Of a stretch of 64,000 bases of DNA, positions 59,242 through 64,000 are shown piece by piece. Source of the stretch: Chloranthus sessilifolius (lineage: Eukaryota; Streptophyta; Magnoliopsida; Chloranthales; Chloranthaceae); NCBI GenBank assembly GCA_021018995.1, contig CM037590.1:66435597-66499596 (forward strand). The letters run 5' to 3'. Below the pieces are notes generated by a model. The model was not told the DNA's origin and ran no database searches. It saw only the letters and a program-made list of their open reading frames with translations. The position numbers and the translations under genes were made by a program. The stretch's first letter is position 1. Each line of letters starts with the position of its first letter.

Positions 59242-60987
59242 AAATGAGTTTCATTGATCCTAAACATGCTGGTTTTCATTAACAAAAAACAATTATATAT
59301 ATAATGTTCTATTTATTTATTTTCCTGGGTCCTCAAGGGTTTTTTGTTTTATTTTATTTTTCGTTTAATATAAATAGGGAAAATAAAGAAAGGTTCCTAA
59401 ATAATTAATCAGTCTTGTGGTCTCTCTCTCTCTCTCTCTCTCTCTGCAATGAGTTTTTTCTTGGTGTCATTGATCCTTAACAAGTTGAAAAGGGAAATAA
59501 AGAAAAGTATTATAAATAATTAATAAATCTTTTGGTCTTCTTGTTCATTGAGACTGTATATTTGTTATAAGTTCCTTTGATGTTGGCACACGTTTACACT
59601 TATTTTATGAAAGAAATTAAGAAATTGAAACTATAATCTGGTTGCAGATACTGGTGTGATGAGCGGAGCCATGATATTTATCAAAGAAGAATTAAAAATC
59701 AGCGAAATCCAAGTTGAAGTCCTCGCCGGAATCCTTAACATATGTGCATTGGTCGGATCGATAGCTGCAGGTCAAACGTCGGATTGGATAGGCCGGCGTT
59801 ACACGATCGCACTCGCCTCGATCATATTCTTAATGGGTTCAATTCTAATGGGATTGGCTCCTACATATGCCATGTTAATGGCGGGACGGTGCGTAGCAGG
59901 TGTTGGAGTAGGCTATGCACTGATGATCGCGCCGGTGTACTCCGCCGAGATCTCTTCAACATCGTCTCGAGGGTTTCTCACTTCCCTACCAGAAGTTTGT
60001 ATTAGCCTCGGCATCTTGTCGGGCTATGTATCAAATTATTTTTTAGGGAAGTTGCCATTAAAATTAGGATGGCGAATGATGCTCGGTCTCGGTGCAATCC
60101 CTTCAATTCTCTTATTATTCAGCATTATCATGATGCCCGAATCGCCGAGATGGTTGGTAATGCAAGGTCAGCTTGGAAGTGCCAAGAAAGTGCTACTGAA
60201 AGTGTCAAACTCAAAGGAAGAAGCCGATCTTCGGCTTGGTGAGATTAAGGTTGCGGCAGGTATTGATGAGCATTGCAACGATGATATCGTCAAAATGCCA
60301 ACAAAGAATCGAGGAAACGGCGTGTGGAAGGAGCTCTTATGGAAGCCATCGCCATCGGTCCGACGGATTTTGATTGCGAGCATCGGAATCCACTTCTTCG
60401 AACACGCCACGGGGATCGAAGCTGTGGTCCTATACAGCCCTAGAATTTTCAGGAAAGCTGGGATTGAGACGAGGGACATGCTATTACTTGCAACAATTGG
60501 TGTGGGGGTCACTAAGACTCTTTTCATCTTGGTGGCTACCAATTTATTGGATAGGGTTGGAAGGAGACCTCTTTTGCTAACAAGCTTAGGGGGTATGATG
60601 GTCTCTTTGACTGGAATAGGGGTTGGTTTGACCATGATTGACCACTCTCAAGAGAGGCTCATATGGGCTATTGCTCTTTGTATTTGCACTATTTTTTCTT
60701 TTGTGGCCTTCTTTTCTATTGGGCTTGGGCCCATTACATGGGTCTATAGTTCAGAGATATTCCCCTTAAGATTAAGGGCACAAGGGTTCAGCATAGGAGT
60801 AGCAGTCAACAGAATCATGAATGGAACCATTTCTATGACTTTTATATCACTCTATGAAGCCATTACCATAGGAGGTGCCTTCTTTCTGTTTGCTGGTGTG
60901 GCTTTAGTGGCTTGGTTGTTTTTCTACTTCTTTTTGCCTGAAACAAAGGGGAGGTCATTGGAGGAAATGGAAGAGGTATTCAGTTAG
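59047..60987 (+). CDS. Polyol/monosaccharide transporter-like protein (MFS sugar porter), 2 exons
   Basis: Exon 1 is 59047-59194 and exon 2 is 59648-60987, with GT (59195) and AG (59647). Splicing restores GYDTGVMSGA, giving 495 residues. The protein should be a 12-helix proton-coupled transporter of polyols or monosaccharides in a cell membrane. Family marks are DWIGRR (95-100), PESPRWL (213-219), GIEAVVLYSP (305-314), DRVGRR (351-356), GPITWVYSSEIFPLRLRAQG in helix 10, and PETKGR (480-485). The start was chosen as the first ATG, since the N-terminus MNGEKEIG...RNKYAFACSIIASM aligns with PLT proteins. Oddities: the QQ pair expected before ASGI reads EH (301-302), and the protein ends about ten residues after PETKGR, without the longer tail of many relatives. 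Frame and splice sites are intact, so it is probably a real gene. The exact substrate is unknown. Confidence 0.9.
59195..59647 (+). other. Intron of the transporter gene with CT microsatellites
   Basis: GTATGTTC donor, TGGTTGCAG acceptor, phase 1, 453 bp. It contains two (CT)n tracts at about 59204-59239 and 59421-59446. An intron at the GYD codon early in the gene is the usual place in plant PLT genes, from general knowledge of the family. Confidence 0.88.
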
Positions 60988-62995
60988 AAAAGTGATATTG
61001 TAAGAAGATGACCTGAATATGAGGAATAGAGTTGTGGTTTGGTGGTTTAATGGTGTTTAGAGACATGAGAAGGTGGTGAAAAGCTCATTTGTACGTTGAA
61101 AATTGCATTATATGTAATTGTGACTTTTTACTATCAATTGAAAAAAAAAACAAAAAAAATAGGGTCATGCTTCTTCTTCTTCTACTTCCACACTGTTATT
61201 TAGATCACTATCTATACAAGAGGTTTGCATTAATTGATTTGGGCATAATATCGGGTTAATGAATCCTTATTAAAATTTTCAAATGTGTTGGTTATGGTTT
61301 TTTCATTAATGTGCGTGCATTTCATTATAACTGGTGTGTGATGAGTAATTACATTAATTAACGCACTCTAAGCAATTATTTGTGTGGGATCGAGTAGAAT
61401 TAGATCTCAGAAAATTTAGAGGATAGCTTTGCGGATTGATTCTTTTAAGGCATAGTAAGGTCATGGAGTGCATCAAAAGTTGACTCTTATGCATAATTAC
61501 CATCAAAGTGCATCAAAAGTTGACCCTTATGCATTGTTACCGAAATCTCAATTTTTTGAAAAAAAAACATGGTTTAAAACGCATTTTTATGAAACGTAGG
61601 AGACATGTTTAAAATGCATCTTTTTTTTCAAAAATACTGATATTTTTTAAAAATCAAGATTTTCACGTTTTGATTGCATTTTTTTTACGAATTTTTTTCA
61701 AGATTTTCTTTATTTTGTCAAAATAATAATAATTTTTATAGTTTTAATATATCCTTTATGTTTTCTCAAATGCTTCCTCATTTTTTTTCTGACTTTTACT
61801 ATTTTTTAATTTTTGTTTTGTTTTTTCTCGTGCTTATTTTTTCATGAATTCTGACTTGTAACTATGATCTTATGGATTTAAATGTTTTTCATTTGGCTTT
61901 TGATGGGATTTGGATGACTTTTTGGGATGTGTGTTTCATCCGTGCGCCTTTATGTAAAGATTATTTTGTGTAAGAGATTGAGATGAAAAACAATCTCCAT
62001 CTTGTGGTTTAAAGGCGTCAAATGCTATCAATATAATTAAATTAATTAATGGTTGTCATGTAAATCCAATATACTGCTAATTATATGATTAATAATTAAT
62101 GACCGCTCATGTAAATTCGATATCGCTAATTGTGGATAGTATTTGATTGCATTGAATTAAATAAGGGAGATCATTTCTCGTTTTAACCTTTTACATAATA
62201 AATCTTTAGATCATAACAACCAAATCACAGAGAGCACACGTAATGTTTCACATGACATATCCCAAAAATGCCCCAAAAAGTGAATGAAGTTTCGAGAGCA
62301 TCCGTACTCGGGGTAGATGCCTAATTGTAACTCAAACTTGAAAGAAGCGGCAACCATAGTTGAAAAAGGCAATCATTTTGATTGGGTGAGTGTTGAGCAG
62401 GCCAACTTACAAATCAGTTTGTTCTTGATGAGATAAGGTGGTTGAAGGACGTTTTGACCTTCATAAAACTTGATGATTTTAAAGTCCCATTAATTTCTAT
62501 GTGGATCACATAATATAAAAAAAGAAAATTTACCTGATCGGCCCTGTCAGATGCACTTTTTATGTCAGAGGCCCTATAGTTTCACCTTTACCCAAATCAA
62601 TCAGCTCCAAGCCTAGCCGACCCTAAGGAGAGTAAAAAGTCCAAATTACTCCATTCTATGACTTTCTTTAACCCTCAAAGCATCATCTTCTTCCTCATTT
62701 TAATATGCTAAAAAGTTAGAGGTGGGTCAGTTGACGACGTCTTCTTCCTTAGTCTGATCTGCTCCGATTTGCTATTTCGAAGAAGAAAATAGAGGCTTGA
62801 GAGAAGAAGCTCCTACATTTATCCATTGTGACAAGAAGACCTCTGCTAGCTTTGCCGTTACGAAGGTATCCTACTTAAACCCCATCCTCAATTTATTAAG
62901 GTCTCTTAATGGTCCCCATTTTCAGTTTGTTAGGATCTCTTAATCGTGCAGTATAAGAAAGACTTTATTTCCTTGGTAAATTTTTTGAAAAGTTA
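60988..62995 (+). other. Transporter 3' region and AT-rich intergenic sequence
   Basis: The first 200 bp would hold the 3' UTR; no exact poly(A) signal is claimed. A roughly 40-bp tandem duplication (GTGCATCAAAAGTTGAC) occurs at about 61470-61530. Long T- and A-runs lie at 61550-61790. No gene is seen. Confidence 0.4.
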
Positions 62996-63110
62996 ATATT
63001 GATTGTATAAACAGTCGATATTGATTGTATAAACAGTCGATATCGATTTTATATACAGTCGGTATCGACTGTTTATACAATTAATATCGACCGTTTATAC
63101 AGTCGATATG
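62996..63110. repeat. 22-bp repeats in tandem and inverted order
   Basis: Five units of about 22 bp with the core TTGTATAAACAGTCGATAT. The first three are direct, and the next two include the inverted form (CGACTGTTTATACAATTAA), so the block can form a hairpin. It lies 70 bp before the MULE-like ORF. Confidence 0.85.
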
Positions 63111-63182
63111 TGTTAAACAATTGTCTTCTTTCTTTTGTATCATCAGTCTTATGGCTCATTCCTTCTCATTCTTAAGCAGGCG

Positions 63183-64000
63183 ATGACGGAGGTGGAGATT
63201 CCTCTTCTTTGTCACTATGATGGCCTTCTTGTAAACGATGATGACTTGTATGAAGGTGGCCGGCGGAGGGTTATTAACAATTCGATTGGTATTTCGTATG
63301 AATAATTCATGAGGCGAATGTCTGCTGTCAATTTTGCGATGGCAGATGAAACAGTTTTCATAAAGTTCAGTATGAAGATAGTGAATACTCCTGTGGTTGC
63401 CGACATTTTAGACTCTGATGATTTGGTCACCCTATTTACGTTTTATAGATCCGGAGTGGACGCCATAAAGGTATTCATCATTAAGGAATCGTCATCCTTC
63501 GGAGTCGAAGCTGAACAAGTAAATCTTGACGGGATTGATTTTTTCAGTAACCATTCATTTCAGCCATATAAGTTTGAGGAGGATGAAACTATATACGATA
63601 CCGTCCCATTAGGCAATGACAACGATATTACGGCGAACATGACTGTCAGGAAAGCAACTTTTAATTTAAACGATGCTCCGGTTGAATCGTATGATGACCC
63701 ACTAAAATATATGCATGGGTAACAACAATGTTGTCAATGGTTAGACTACACTTCAGAAAGGGTGGTGGATATCGACGATTTCAATCATATCTTTCCCGGT
63801 GGATGGACAACTTGGTTGACTCACGAATTATGTTCTACCATACTATCGATAGGAATTACCAGAGAAGCTCAACCCCATATCCATATACATGAGCACCCCT
63901 TCTGTGAAGGGCCTAGTCAACCACGCCAGAATCCCTTCGATGAAGGATCTAATCTATCACGTCAGAACCCCTTCGGTAAAGGATCTAGTCAATCACCTGA
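63183..64000 (+). pseudogene. MULE-type transposase N-terminal region (two stops, cut by window)
   Basis: The reading frame from ATG 63183 runs MTEVEIPLLCHYDG...YEGGRRRVINNSIGISYE, then a TAA at 63303, then FMRRMSAVNF to DPLKYMHG, a second TAA at 63720, and stays open to the window end. The patterns 'Y-x-G-G ... I-G-I-S-Y-E-x-F' and 'VVADILDSDDLVTLFTFYR' resemble the N-terminal domain that precedes the transposase in plant Mutator-like elements (family knowledge, moderate certainty). The part after the second stop ends in 12-residue repeats containing QNPF-x-x-GS. The transposase catalytic region is not in the window. A splice-acceptor-like TTAAGCAG lies just before the start. It could be a decayed MULE or a host gene derived from one. 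Confidence 0.55.

Noticed and set aside
1..64000. tRNA, rRNA, telomere or organelle-derived sequence
   Set aside because: None seen by eye; no cloverleaf-like or rRNA-like stretch was recognised, though a covariance-model search was not possible.

Overview
This is repeat-dominated nuclear DNA from a flowering plant. The evidence is Ty3/gypsy, Ty1/copia and LINE elements with plant-type domains, CACTA-type MITEs, and a polyol/monosaccharide-transporter-like gene with one GT-AG intron. The species cannot be fixed from the sequence. Almost all recognisable coding sequence is decayed transposon. The only gene that looks intact is the transporter at 59047-60987.

Layout. 1-32950 is a tandem array of a composite repeat unit: chromovirus-like gypsy LTR (about 2.24 kb), gypsy gag-pol, an antisense LINE fragment, an unclassified dispersed repeat split by a Ty1/copia element, then the next gypsy LTR. 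Unit 1 is 17.7 kb and enters the window inside its LTR. Unit 2 has lost 8.46 kb between LINE and copia. Unit 3 breaks off inside the LINE at 32950. The copies share the same stop codons and the same foreign inserts, so they arose by DNA duplication and not by separate transposition. 32951-36245 holds a decayed plant transposon-protein gene, itself split by a solo LTR with a perfect 5-bp target duplication. 36246-45430 holds a diverged relative of the array LTR and a long tract strongly skewed to G+T on the + strand, with no credible gene. 45431-47830 is AT-rich with three or four CACTA-type MITEs. 47852-55220 is mostly minus-strand: a second copy of the transposon-protein gene, a 22-bp minisatellite, and a second gypsy family (LTR, primer-binding site, gag nucleocapsid). 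55225-58182 holds a second copy of the dispersed repeat, a fold-back MITE and AT/AG microsatellites. 59047-60987 is the transporter. 63183-64000 is the start of a Mutator-like (MULE) protein interrupted by two stops.

Points of most interest: (1) an intron-like block exactly between gag and protease in all three gypsy copies, with the same CAAG|GTAT donor at the same codon position in the second gypsy family; (2) the composite tandem array and its microhomology deletion; (3) a stem-loop and a short acidic reading frame conserved in otherwise different LTRs; (4) arrays of the perfect palindrome TTGATCGATCAA in two places; (5) the G+T-skewed tract; (6) a transporter whose expected sugar-binding QQ pair is E-H. 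All similarity statements are by eye; no alignment or database search was run.
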